NCBI GenBank assembly: GCA_002451715.1 | Contig: DKDD01000071.1 | Location: 7,126 to 18,523 of the forward strand | DNA: 11,398 nucleotides | From: Ruminococcaceae bacterium UBA6857 | GTDB lineage: Bacteria; Bacillota; Clostridia; Oscillospirales; Acutalibacteraceae | Direction of reading: 5' to 3' | Part shown: in pieces, positions 1 to 8,500 of the stretch | Numbering within the stretch: position 1 is the stretch's first letter | Layout of the letters: each line of letters opens with the position of its first letter | Notes under the pieces: model-generated | Databases searched by the model: none | The model's input: only the letters and a program-made list of their open reading frames with translations | Told to the model about the DNA's origin: nothing | Program-made: the position numbers and the translations under genes

Positions 1-423
1 AAGTATGATAACCTCATGCATACAAGAATAGACCGCATGAAAAAGGTTGAAATGCTTGAAGAAACCGTGCGTCCGTTCAGCGAAGTTTCGCAGTACCGCA
101 GCTTTTTTGACAGTGCAGATTATGCGGGAAAACTTTTTAATATGTTCAGCGGAACGCTTCAGCAGCTTGATTTTGTCTGCGACAATTCAATTCTTGAAGA
201 GATTCTTGACCGTTTTGGAACAGGCGCGCTGATTACCAAAGGCACCGACGAAAACAAGTTTAGAATGAGAACAAAAATTGTTGTAAGCGAAGGTTTGGTT
301 TCGTGGCTTTTGCAGTTTGGAGACCGGCTTGAAGTTATTGAACCGAACTCGCTTCGAAAGCAGGTTGAAGACAGAGCAAAAGAAGTCCTTGAACTTTATC
401 AAAACGAAAAATTCTTTGAATGA
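1..423 (+). CDS. WYL/WCX-domain transcriptional regulator, C-terminal fragment (5' truncated)
   Basis: The frame is open from base 1, so this is the last 140 residues of a gene that starts outside the window; the internal ATG at 16 is not a credible start. The opening residues, with the Arg-Ile-Asp-Arg-Met run at about 9-13, match the end of a WYL domain, where such regulators usually read like 'xxR(V/I)DRI'. From about residue 20 to the end the pattern fits the WCX extension: an aromatic stretch, then LDFVCDNSILEEILDRFG, a short beta-hairpin region, SEGLVSWLLQFGDRLEVI, and a helical tail ending in LELY. Family knowledge: WYL proteins usually carry an N-terminal DeoR-like winged helix and act as ligand- or nucleic-acid-responsive regulators. 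The DNA-binding part is not visible here, so target and ligand are unknown. It stops at TGA 421-423 with no clear hairpin terminator after it. The downstream dehydrogenase could be a target, but that is only neighbourhood inference. Confidence 0.8.
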   Translation, partial: KYDNLMHTRIDRMKKVEMLEETVRPFSEVSQYRSFFDSADYAGKLFNMFSGTLQQLDFVCDNSILEEILDRFGTGALITKGTDENKFRMRTKIVVSEGLVSWLLQFGDRLEVIEPNSLRKQVEDRAKEVLELYQNEKFFE

Positions 424-509
424 TTTCAACAAAAAAACAACACCTTGTTTGTTCAAAATATCTATTGTGAAAAAATTAACGGACTGTTAACAAATGATAA
501 TGGAAGATG

Positions 510-536
510 TTGTATACTTCATAAGGTATGTATAAT
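510..536 (+). promoter_or_regulatory. Probable sigma-A promoter of the dehydrogenase gene
   Basis: A perfect TATAAT lies at 531-536, 32 bases before the ATG at 569. The -35 is weak: TTGTAT at 510-515 gives a short 15-base spacer, and the 17-base position (508-513) has no good match. A GTATAC palindrome at 512-517, with a partial mirror at 526-530, overlaps this region and could be an operator half-site. The weak -35 suggests an activator-dependent or modest promoter. This is inferred from sequence only. Confidence 0.4.
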
Positions 537-568
537 TTAACAATTTTATAAGATTGGTGGTATGTTAA

Positions 569-1996
569 ATGAAAAAGACAGTTTTTCTCACCGGTGCGTC
601 GGGAACAATGGGCTTTGAAGGCTTCAAAGAACTTTACATGAGACGCAATATGTATAACATTGTTCTCCTTCTCAGAGACAGTAAGAAAAACAGAAATCTC
701 TTTGCTCCCTATATGACCGATTCAAGCGTAAGAATCGTTTGGGGCGACCTCACCGTTTATGAAGATGTTCTTGAAAGCGTCAACGGTGCGGATTACGTTC
801 TTCATGTCGGCGGACTTGTTTCTCCTGCTGCTGACTATTTCCCGAAGAAGACCCTCTTCACAAACGTTACCGCTATGGAAAACATCATCAAGGCTGTTAA
901 GGCTCAGCCCGATCCCGATGCCGTAAAGGTTGTTTATATCGGAACCGTTGCACAGACCGGCGACAGAAACGCTCCCGTTCATTGGGGCAGAACCGGCGAC
1001 CCGATTCAGATCAGCGTTTATGACCATTACGCAATCAGCAAGACCAAGGCAGAAGCTCTTCTTGCCGATTCCGGACTTAAATATTGGGTATCGCTTCGCC
1101 AGACCGGTATTCTTTATGCCGCAATTCTCAAGAACATGGATCCCATTATGTATCACGTTCCCATCAACGGAATGCTTGAATGGGCAACCGTTGAAGACAG
1201 CGGACGCCTTTGCGCAAAGGTCTGCAACGACAGACTTCCCGAAGAATTTTGGCGCCGTTTCTATAACATCAGCTCCGGTCATGACTACAGACTCACAAAC
1301 TATGAATTTGAAGTTCTTCTTCTCAACGCTATCGGCATGAAGGGCGCAGATATCCCGAAGAAGCTTTTCGACCCGAACTGGTTCATCAACCGCAACTTCC
1401 ACGGTCAGTGGTATACCGATGCCGACGATCTTGAAAACTATCTCCATTTCAGAGCTAACATTCCCGTTAAGGAATACTTTAAGCAGCTTGCAAAGAAAGC
1501 ACCGTTCTATTTCAAAATGTCCGGCCTTGCACCGATGTCGCTTGTTAAGAAGTTCATGATGGAACCGATTGCAAACGCTCCGCTTTACGGTACTCAGACA
1601 TGGATTAAGAACGGTATGAAAGAAAGAATCACCGCTTTCTACGGCTCAAAAGAAGAATACGCTAAGATCCCGAAGAGCTGGGATGATTTTGAAGTTGTTA
1701 TTCCCGATAAAGAGCATCCGGAAAACCTTCTTGACCACGGTTACGACGAAAGCAAGCCGCTTGAAAAGCTTACTCTTGCCGAACTCAAAAAGGCTGCAGC
1801 TTTCAGAGGCGGCGAATGCCTTGAAAAGAAGGCTCCGAAGGATATCTACACTCCGATTAAATGGAAGTGTGCTTGCGGTAATGAATTTGAAATGTCTGTT
1901 AACCTTGTTCTCGGCGGCGGCCACTGGTGTCCGGAATGTCTTCCGATGCCTTGGAAGTATGACGAAATCGCAAAGGTTAACCCGTTCTTCGCATAG
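569..1996 (+). CDS. NAD(P)-dependent epimerase/dehydratase-type extended SDR with C-terminal zinc ribbon, ended by an in-frame TAG
   Basis: The product as read is 475 residues. The N-terminus is a Rossmann fold of the extended short-chain dehydrogenase type: TGASGTMG at residues 8-15 (TGxxGxxG nucleotide loop), GDLT at 59-62, and a catalytic YxxxK (Y154, K158). Known family members act as sugar-nucleotide epimerases, dihydroflavonol- or 3-beta-hydroxysteroid-type reductases; the substrate here cannot be told from sequence. Residues 300-430 are less familiar. A C-terminal treble-clef/zinc-ribbon-like motif follows: Cys434-x-Cys436-Gly, then Cys454-x2-Cys457. The start is the ATG at 569, after GGTGG (556-560) with 8-base spacing; the ATG at 562 is out of frame. 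The stop TAG at 1994 is odd: the same frame continues with 25 coding-like codons to TAA at 2072, which would give about 501 residues. The gene is therefore either slightly truncated by a nonsense change or read through. It has its own promoter and terminator and appears monocistronic. Confidence 0.85.
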   Translation: MKKTVFLTGASGTMGFEGFKELYMRRNMYNIVLLLRDSKKNRNLFAPYMTDSSVRIVWGDLTVYEDVLESVNGADYVLHVGGLVSPAADYFPKKTLFTNVTAMENIIKAVKAQPDPDAVKVVYIGTVAQTGDRNAPVHWGRTGDPIQISVYDHYAISKTKAEALLADSGLKYWVSLRQTGILYAAILKNMDPIMYHVPINGMLEWATVEDSGRLCAKVCNDRLPEEFWRRFYNISSGHDYRLTNYEFEVLLLNAIGMKGADIPKKLFDPNWFINRNFHGQWYTDADDLENYLHFRANIPVKEYFKQLAKKAPFYFKMSGLAPMSLVKKFMMEPIANAPLYGTQTWIKNGMKERITAFYGSKEEYAKIPKSWDDFEVVIPDKEHPENLLDHGYDESKPLEKLTLAELKKAAAFRGGECLEKKAPKDIYTPIKWKCACGNEFEMSVNLVLGGGHWCPECLPMPWKYDEIAKVNPFFA

Positions 1997-2074
1997 GTTT
2001 GGTATGCTCATCACAGCAAGGACGAAAACAACGTTTATACCGAAGATATTTACTACGGTTACGACGAGAAATAA
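1994..2074 (+). other. In-frame amber codon plus 25-codon coding extension of the dehydrogenase
   Basis: Directly after TAG 1994-1996 the dehydrogenase frame continues as VWYAHHSKDENNVY, then TEDIYYGYDEK, to TAA at 2072-2074. The stretch is rich in codons typical of the gene (GAC, GAA, AAC, TAC) and contains no other stop. It ends 15 bases before the terminator stem, whereas the TAG lies 93 bases before it. This is what the original 3' end of the gene should look like. TAG is one C-to-T transition from CAG (Gln), so the ancestral text was probably NPFFAQVWY. Whether the TAG is a nonsense mutation, an assembly or sequencing error, or a read-through codon cannot be decided from this window. Confidence 0.75.
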
Positions 2075-2089
2075 GTCTTACATATTTTT

Positions 2090-2119
2090 CCCCGGTCGCA
2101 AGATCGGGGATTTTTTTTT
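2090..2119 (+). terminator. Rho-independent terminator of the dehydrogenase gene
   Basis: An 8-bp stem (CCCCGGTC 2090-2097 with GATCGGGG 2102-2109, one G-U pair) closes a GCAA tetraloop of the GNRA type. After one A it is followed by nine T residues (2111-2119). This is a textbook intrinsic terminator 15 bases after the TAA at 2072-2074. Confidence 0.93.
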
Positions 2120-2326
2120 GCTTTTTGGGTGAAAAATTTCGAAATTCTGTTTAAGATTTACTATAAAAAATGTTCATAAAATTGTAAATAACAAACTAAA
2201 AACGGGGCTGTTATTTTAATTTTTTTCTATATATAGATGTAATTTTTTTCGAAATCAAGAACGCGTTTAAAATGTGTCAAAAATGTTGCAAAAAAATTAA
2301 AGTTAGAAAGAAGGCTCTTTACACTG
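2120..2326. other. AT-rich intergenic stretch with no recognised gene
   Basis: This gap between the terminator and the giant gene's promoter is strongly AT-rich with many A and T runs. It contains a 12-bp perfect palindrome AATTTCGAAATT at 2135-2146. I see no open frame with a ribosome site, no tRNA or riboswitch fold, and no further convincing hairpin with a T-run. It may serve as an upstream activating (UP-element-like) region or hold operator sites, which is speculative. Confidence 0.5.
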
Positions 2327-2355
2327 TTGACTTTGTGATTTTAACATGATATTAT
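2327..2355 (+). promoter_or_regulatory. Strong sigma-A promoter with extended -10 for the giant secreted protein gene
   Basis: TTGACT at 2327-2332 (5 of 6 to the -35 consensus) and TATTAT at 2350-2355 are separated by exactly 17 bases. The -10 is preceded by TGA (2347-2349), the TGn extension. Predicted transcription start is near 2362-2364. That lies downstream of the ATG at 2346, which rules that ATG out as the translation start. Confidence 0.8.
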
Positions 2356-2367
2356 CAACTTGTATTG

Positions 2368-2402
2368 GGGAGAGAAAAACCGTTTGTTCGGTTTTCTCTC
2401 CC
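2368..2402 (+). promoter_or_regulatory. Hairpin at the 5' end of the giant-gene mRNA leader
   Basis: A long inverted repeat pairs 2368-2382 with 2389-2402: 14 base pairs with one bulged A on the left arm, closing a 6-base loop TTTGTT. It starts only about 4-6 bases after the predicted transcription start and ends 28 bases before the AGGAGG. There is no T-run directly after it, so it is not a normal terminator. Known precedent: 5'-terminal stem-loops in Gram-positive leaders protect mRNA from RNase J/Y-type decay. That role is inferred here and would suit a 7.3-kb transcript. Confidence 0.7.
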
Positions 2403-2430
2403 TATCTTTATATATTCTCATTTCCAAAAA

Positions 2431-2436
2431 AGGAGG
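2431..2436 (+). promoter_or_regulatory. Ribosome binding site that fixes the giant-gene start
   Basis: A perfect AGGAGG sits 8 bases before the ATG at 2445. The first residues from that ATG form a standard signal peptide. This decides the start against the upstream in-frame ATG at 2346, whose codons would lie in the promoter and leader hairpin. Confidence 0.92.
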
Positions 2437-2444
2437 ACAATATC

Positions 2445-2540
2445 ATGAAAACAGGAAAGAAATTGCTCAGCGTTTTGCTTTCAATAATTATGATTGCAAG
2501 CACAATGAGTGTTTCGTTTTCAACATTCACCGTTTCTGCG
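2445..2540 (+). other. Signal-peptide coding segment of the giant protein
   Basis: The segment encodes 32 residues: MKTGKK n-region, a hydrophobic h-region of about residues 7-18, and a Ser/Thr-rich c-region ending in Val-Ser-Ala before Ala-Asn-Ala. There is no lipobox cysteine, so cleavage should be by type I signal peptidase and the mature chain should not be a lipoprotein. Confidence 0.85.
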
Positions 2541-5500
2541 GCCAATGCTACTGACGTTAAAACGGCGTTTTCAAAAATCACTGATACGACCGATTTGACA
2601 AACGGCGACGGAACGCTTCTTGCCGCGGCAGAGGTGCTTTATAACTATGTCTACGGCATAGCAAGCACTTCGTATAACGGTGTCGGAGGCAACGGAAACA
2701 ATGCAACTGTTTCCGCAAAGGGCAACAACTCTTCCGTTGACCTCAACAAATCCGCAAAAAGTGCGGCAGGTTCCGCATATAACACGCTGATTGATAAGCT
2801 TATTCCGACTTCGGGTGTTACCGACGACTCTTCGGCAAGCCAAAAAAAAGGAAGCCAGACGCTTGATTCTTGGACTTGCCAAACCGATCCCGGATTCAAA
2901 GAAAGCTGGGTAAGTTATAATATCAATTCTAATGCAAATCATTCCGTAACCGTAACCGCAGACCTTGAAAAGGTTCTTTTGGCTTGCGGTTCACTTGATG
3001 ATGTGCCGAAAACCATTCTTCTTTCTGCGACTTATAATTATAATAACACCGTTAGAAAAGGATATGCCAAGCATAACAGCGATACCAAAAAGTGGGGCAT
3101 TCTCACAAAGCGCGTTTGGTATTGGGCGTCGCGTTCATGGCACACTCTTTCCCAGAAACCGACAAGAACCGGCGTAAAGACCGACAAAAATGCTAATACG
3201 AATCTCCATGCGTTTGCTGATTGGTTCACCGATTCAAAACTTTCAACAACGCTTAATGATCTTGTTGTACTTTCCGCGGCGGAAATCAACGCAATCATTG
3301 CTTCAAATAACGAAGCGTATGCAAAGCTTGATTCATATTCCGATAACGTCAAGAATCATTTCTTCGATATGACAAAAGTCAAGGCATATATGGATAACTG
3401 CCTGTTTGCGCAAAAAGTAATCAACGCAATGCCTGCGATGGATTCGCTCAACGCCGCAATGACAAAAGGCTATGACGCAAACAATCTTGACGAAATGAAC
3501 TCAATCTACACCGCCCAGAAACCGAACCTCGATTTCGTAAAAAGCGTAGACAGCAGTGTCATTGAATACGTCAAGGAAAACTTTGAAGGCTATGCCGATT
3601 TTTCGGTTGAAAACGCGGAAGCTTTCATAACTCGGCTCGATAAAGACATTCAGCTTTATAAAATCAGACAGATCAAAGCTTCTGTTGACGCTCTCAGAGC
3701 GCAGTATCCCGATGCCGAAGCAATCAAAGGCATTGAAGACAATCAGCTTCTTTGGAATTACTATGACCTTGTCAAGGGATATAACAATACCCTTGAAACC
3801 GCGTTTACTCAAAGTTATGTTGCCGAAGTTTTCACCGACGGAACAGGCTATGTAAAAACATTTGAAGAAGAACTGAAATTCGAATGGGATTACAGAGAAG
3901 CCGAAGATCAGTATGAATCTTTCTGGTCGTGGTTCCTTCCGCTTGTCTATGCAGACCTCACCAAGGTTTCAACCGAAGATATCATCGGAACAAATGTTGC
4001 CGAAACAATTCCGAACATTAAAAATGCCGTTTCCAAAAAGAACGCGTATGACAAGATGTATGACAAATACCTCGCACTCATCGGTAAAGACGCGATGGAA
4101 ACAATTTTCGGCGCAGGCGAAAATGCACTCGGCTATATTATTGACGATTATATCGCAAGACTTTATAACACAATTCTTGCCCGCCTTGAAAGCGAAGTAA
4201 GCACCGCTGTCGGCTATTACGACGCTTACGGCGAAGTTAACCTTTCAAACTTCACCGCAATCAAAGACGCAATCGGCAGAGTTGAAACAAATATTTGGGA
4301 TTACCTCAACAAAAACAATTCTTCTTTCATTTCTTCAAAACTTCGCACCGATTACAACAGACTTTCCTCGCTTCTCACAATGTATAACAATTTTGTCAAA
4401 AGCGGCGGACTGAACAATTTCAAACAGCAGCATCTTCATGACAATAACGGAATCTTCATGACCCGCGACGTCACCGATGAAGACCTTGCAAGAAAAACCG
4501 CCGAAGAATATAACGTTACCGAAAGCATTGTGAACGAAACAATCACAAAGCTTGACAAATTCCTCACAAGCAAAGATTTCACCGGTATCGTTAATATTGA
4601 CGCGGACAACCTCAGCGATTACATCAAGCAGGTTCTTGCCGATAATCTTTATACAAACGACTTTGTCAACATGCTCATGGGCATTCTTTATCCCGAACTT
4701 GTCAAAGCGCTTGAAAATCTTTACGCTTCCCTTCCGAGCGAAGTTTGGTATGACGCCGGCCTTTGGAAAGATAAAATCAAAATCGGATATAAGAGCCTTG
4801 AAGAACTCATCAACGGTCTCGGTCTCGGTCTTTATCCGAATCAGGTTGCAGGCTATATCGACGGTTTCCCATCGGTAAAAAGCAAGCTTTCGTCTGCCGG
4901 TAAAAACTGGAACGCTCTTAAAAAGGACGGAAAGCTCACTCTTGATTGGGGCATTGACAGCATTAAGCCCGAAAACTATTCTTCAACCGCCGCATTCATT
5001 AACGCCAAAAAGACAAAGTTCATGAATGCAATGAGCGAATCGTTTGACGCGATTTTGCCGCTCATCAGAGTTCTTTTTGCCGATTGGAACGGTTTTGACA
5101 AAACGGTTAATAAAGCAGGCTACGGCGAATATTTGAGCATTAAACTCAATGCCGACCTCAACCTCACCGCAGACGGCTGTGCCGGCTATGCAGACCTTGT
5201 CACTCCGATTCTCGAAGCGCTCGGCTGCAGCGGAATCCCGACCTATAACACCGTTAAGGGATACACAACTTCAAAACAGTTTGTTGACGCAATTTTCAAT
5301 CCGCTCATTGATTTTGTTGAAAACAAGCTTGCAAAAAATCCCGTTTCAACTCTTTGCTCGGTACTTCCGAACCTTGCTTATGCAATTTCAATGGATAAGC
5401 TTTGGGAAAGATTTAAGTATCTCAACGTCACCCTTAACTATAAAGCAAACGATTCGATTCTTAACATTCAGGTTGTTAAGGACAGCTACACGCTTAAACT

Positions 5501-8500
5501 TGCCGACTTTGTAACAAAAGATTCTTTGAACCTTGACTTTGACGTTTCTTCGTTCAGCTCAATTGTTTCATATCTTGTCGGAATGTTTATAAACGGAATT
5601 GATTCAAGCTCAATGCCGATTATGAACGCAGGTTCGCTTATAACCTACGCTTCGCTCAACAAAAACGCTTCAACAAAGCGTCTCAACGGAAACAGAATCA
5701 ATTTCACCGCCGATAAGGCAGATGTTTTCATGGCTGTTCTCGGCTATCTCACAAAATGCCTTGGCAACAGCGATTTCGTCAATCTTGTTTATAAACAGTT
5801 CTCAAAAGATTCCGAAATGTCGCCCGAGCTCAAAAAGATTATTGAAAACATTTACACAAGCATTTCCGATGAAAACGGCAACATGGCTCTTGCCGCAATA
5901 AGCGAACTGCTCAACCAAACGCAGTATGCTCTTGAAAATTACAAGTGGCTCAAAGCCGATTCCGAAGCCGGAACCGTTGATGGAACTACTCCTGCTTCAA
6001 AAGTATATCTCACCTATAAAAACGATTGGACAAAGCAGGCGGCCGATTACGTTGCGAATAATCTTGACACAATCGTTCAGTCCGTGCTCAAAACCGCAGG
6101 CAGTGACATTGACCTTTCAAAGGAAATCACAAATGCAGTCGGTTCGCTTTTCACAAACTCTGTTGTAACTTCTGCGGCAAAGGGACTTTCGTCTCTCATT
6201 TCGCTTCCCGATAAGGTTAACGAAATAATCCTTTCCGAACTCGGCGTTGACCTCACTGCATTCGAAAAGTATAAAGACATTGCCGACGATTATAACTGGG
6301 GCTTTGCCGACGGTGACCGCGCAGGTTTCACAACCGCTCTTCTTTCGGTTCTTGAACCGCTTTCGCCGCTTTACGGCTTCCTCTTCAAAGGCGAAAACGT
6401 TCACATCTTCAAAAACAGCGCAGACATTGTTCTTTACGGCAACAACGGATACGACAACGCAATCGTTCCGCTTCTTGAAGCGCTCGGCTGCGATGTTAAA
6501 AACAGCGGCGACTTCAGCGCAAAAGATACCGTTTCGGTTGTTCTTGACGCTCTTTATGCAAGAATCGACAAGCTTGCCGCCGACCCTATAAATGAACTTG
6601 TTTCACTTCTTCCGGGCGTAATCTATTATGTTTCAAGCGGTGCGCTTTCCGTTGCCGTAAGAAACCTTCTTCATCCGATTTATGTAATCATCGACACAAT
6701 CCGTCCGGTATATGAAGTTGACGTTGACGCAATCGCATCTTCGCTCGGCGAATCGGTTGACCTCAAAAATCTTGATGCGTCGTTCCTTCAAAATATCCTT
6801 GAAGAAAAGACCGGACTTAAACTTGACGGACTTGCAACGCTTCTTGAAGACGTTGCAAAGGCTCTTTCAACCGAATACACTTCGCAAAGCACGTTCCTTT
6901 CCGGCAACGCATATAAAGGCTCTTATGTTGACGGCTCGTTCGATAAGGGCGATATGGTAACCGTTGTAATCAGCTATCTTCTTGAAGCACTTTCAATCGA
7001 AGGCAACGGTGCCGTAATTGACAAACTTCTCGGCACCGAAAACTTCACCGCCGCGCTTCTCAGCGTCTTTAAGGGTACCGACCCTGAAAAGAAAAAGATC
7101 AACTGGATGTATTACTTCGGCGAAGATATTGATTATACAAAGTATGACTTTGCAACCGGCGTTGTTGTTGAACCGACAATTTCTTCGCTTACCTATCCGA
7201 ATAACTGGACCGCAAACGCCGCCGAATATATCGACCAAAACCTTGACGATGTAATTGCAAAAGTTCTTGCCGCCGCAGGCGAAAGCGGAAGTCTTTCAGA
7301 CGTTCTCAAATCAAAGATCAATCTTTACACCGGCGAAAACCTTGAAAAAATCAACTCCGCAATCGCCGATCTCCTTAAAAACGCCGATAAAACTCTTATC
7401 GACACCGCAAACGTAATTCTCGGTCTTGACCTTTCGGCTTTCGAAAGCTATAAAGCTCCGGAAGGCACACTCACGGGCGAAGAATTTGCAAACGAACTTA
7501 CAAAGATTTTGAAACCCGTTGACGGTCTTGTCAATTGGCTTCTCTTCTCAAAAGATTACAGCTTCTTCACGGGTACCGAAAAGGATAAGGACGGAAATTA
7601 TATTTATAACGACCTTATCACAATCAAGGGTGCCGCAGGCTATAAAAACGGCATTGTTCCCGTTCTTGAAGCTCTCGGCTGCAAGAATATTCCCGACGCG
7701 GCCGATTCAAACGCACTTTCAAATGCTCTTAAATCGCTCTTTGCCCGTGTTGATGAAATTCTTGCCGACCCGGCAAACGAAGTTCTTGACATACTTCCGA
7801 ATGTTATCTACTTCCTCAACGCAGGCGGTCTCACAGCAAGCGTATATAACGCTTTGAGTGCGGTTTACGCACTTTCCGCTTCGCTTGAAAAACTCGGCGC
7901 AAAGCTTGATATCAATGAGCTTATCGGTTTTGACCTTTCAGACCTTTCGTTCGAAAAGCTTGTCGCTCTTGCCGAAGAAAACACAGGCATGGATCTTCTT
8001 CCGGTCAAAAGGGCGTTCGGCGGTCTTTGCATCGGAACAATCAAGCAGTATCTCTCCGGTTCCGGTGAATACGCCTATAAGATGACCTATACCGAAAAGA
8101 GCGACAGAAAGGATATGATTACTCTTATCCTTACCGCTCTTGTCGAAACCGTAAAACTTTCCGGCAACGAAGAAAAGCTTCGCGAACTTGTCGGCGATAA
8201 CACCTATGACGCTGTTCTCGGCGTAATGAATCTTCGCCGGTTTGAAATGCAAAAGCCCGATTATAAGAACACCGAATATGCCGATACCGACAAAACTTTC
8301 TCGGCAATCGAAACTTCGGTTCTCTTCTCCGGCTATAAGTACGGTCCGCTTTATACTCAGGCTATGGCGCAGTATATTGCCGATAACTTTGACGAATTTG
8401 TCGATAACCTTATTTATCTTCTCGGAATCGAAGTCAACGGAACCTATGTAAAATCGCTTGAAGACGTTCTCAATTCGCTTGTCAACGGTTCGCTTTATAA

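Noticed and set aside
722..1447. 241-codon open frame on the minus strand inside the dehydrogenase gene
   Set aside because: It is fully antisense to a well-supported gene, resembles no family, and is explained by biased codon use on the coding strand.
1960..2074. Frameshift at the dehydrogenase 3' end
   Set aside because: The tail after the TAG is in the same frame (1994 and 569 share phase), so no insertion or deletion is needed; only the TAG separates them.
1683..2132. 149-codon plus-strand frame overlapping the dehydrogenase end and its terminator
   Set aside because: It is out of frame with the conserved protein, Arg/Leu-rich without motif, and runs through the terminator hairpin.
2135..2146. 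12-bp palindrome AATTTCGAAATT as an operator
   Set aside because: It is far (about 180 bases) from the promoter at 2327 and lies in very AT-rich DNA where such palindromes arise by chance; noted only.
2346..2444. Upstream in-frame ATG at 2346 as start of the giant protein
   Set aside because: It overlaps the promoter -10 element and lies before the predicted transcript start. It has no ribosome site and would bury the signal peptide 33 residues inside. The ATG at 2445 has AGGAGG and a proper signal peptide.
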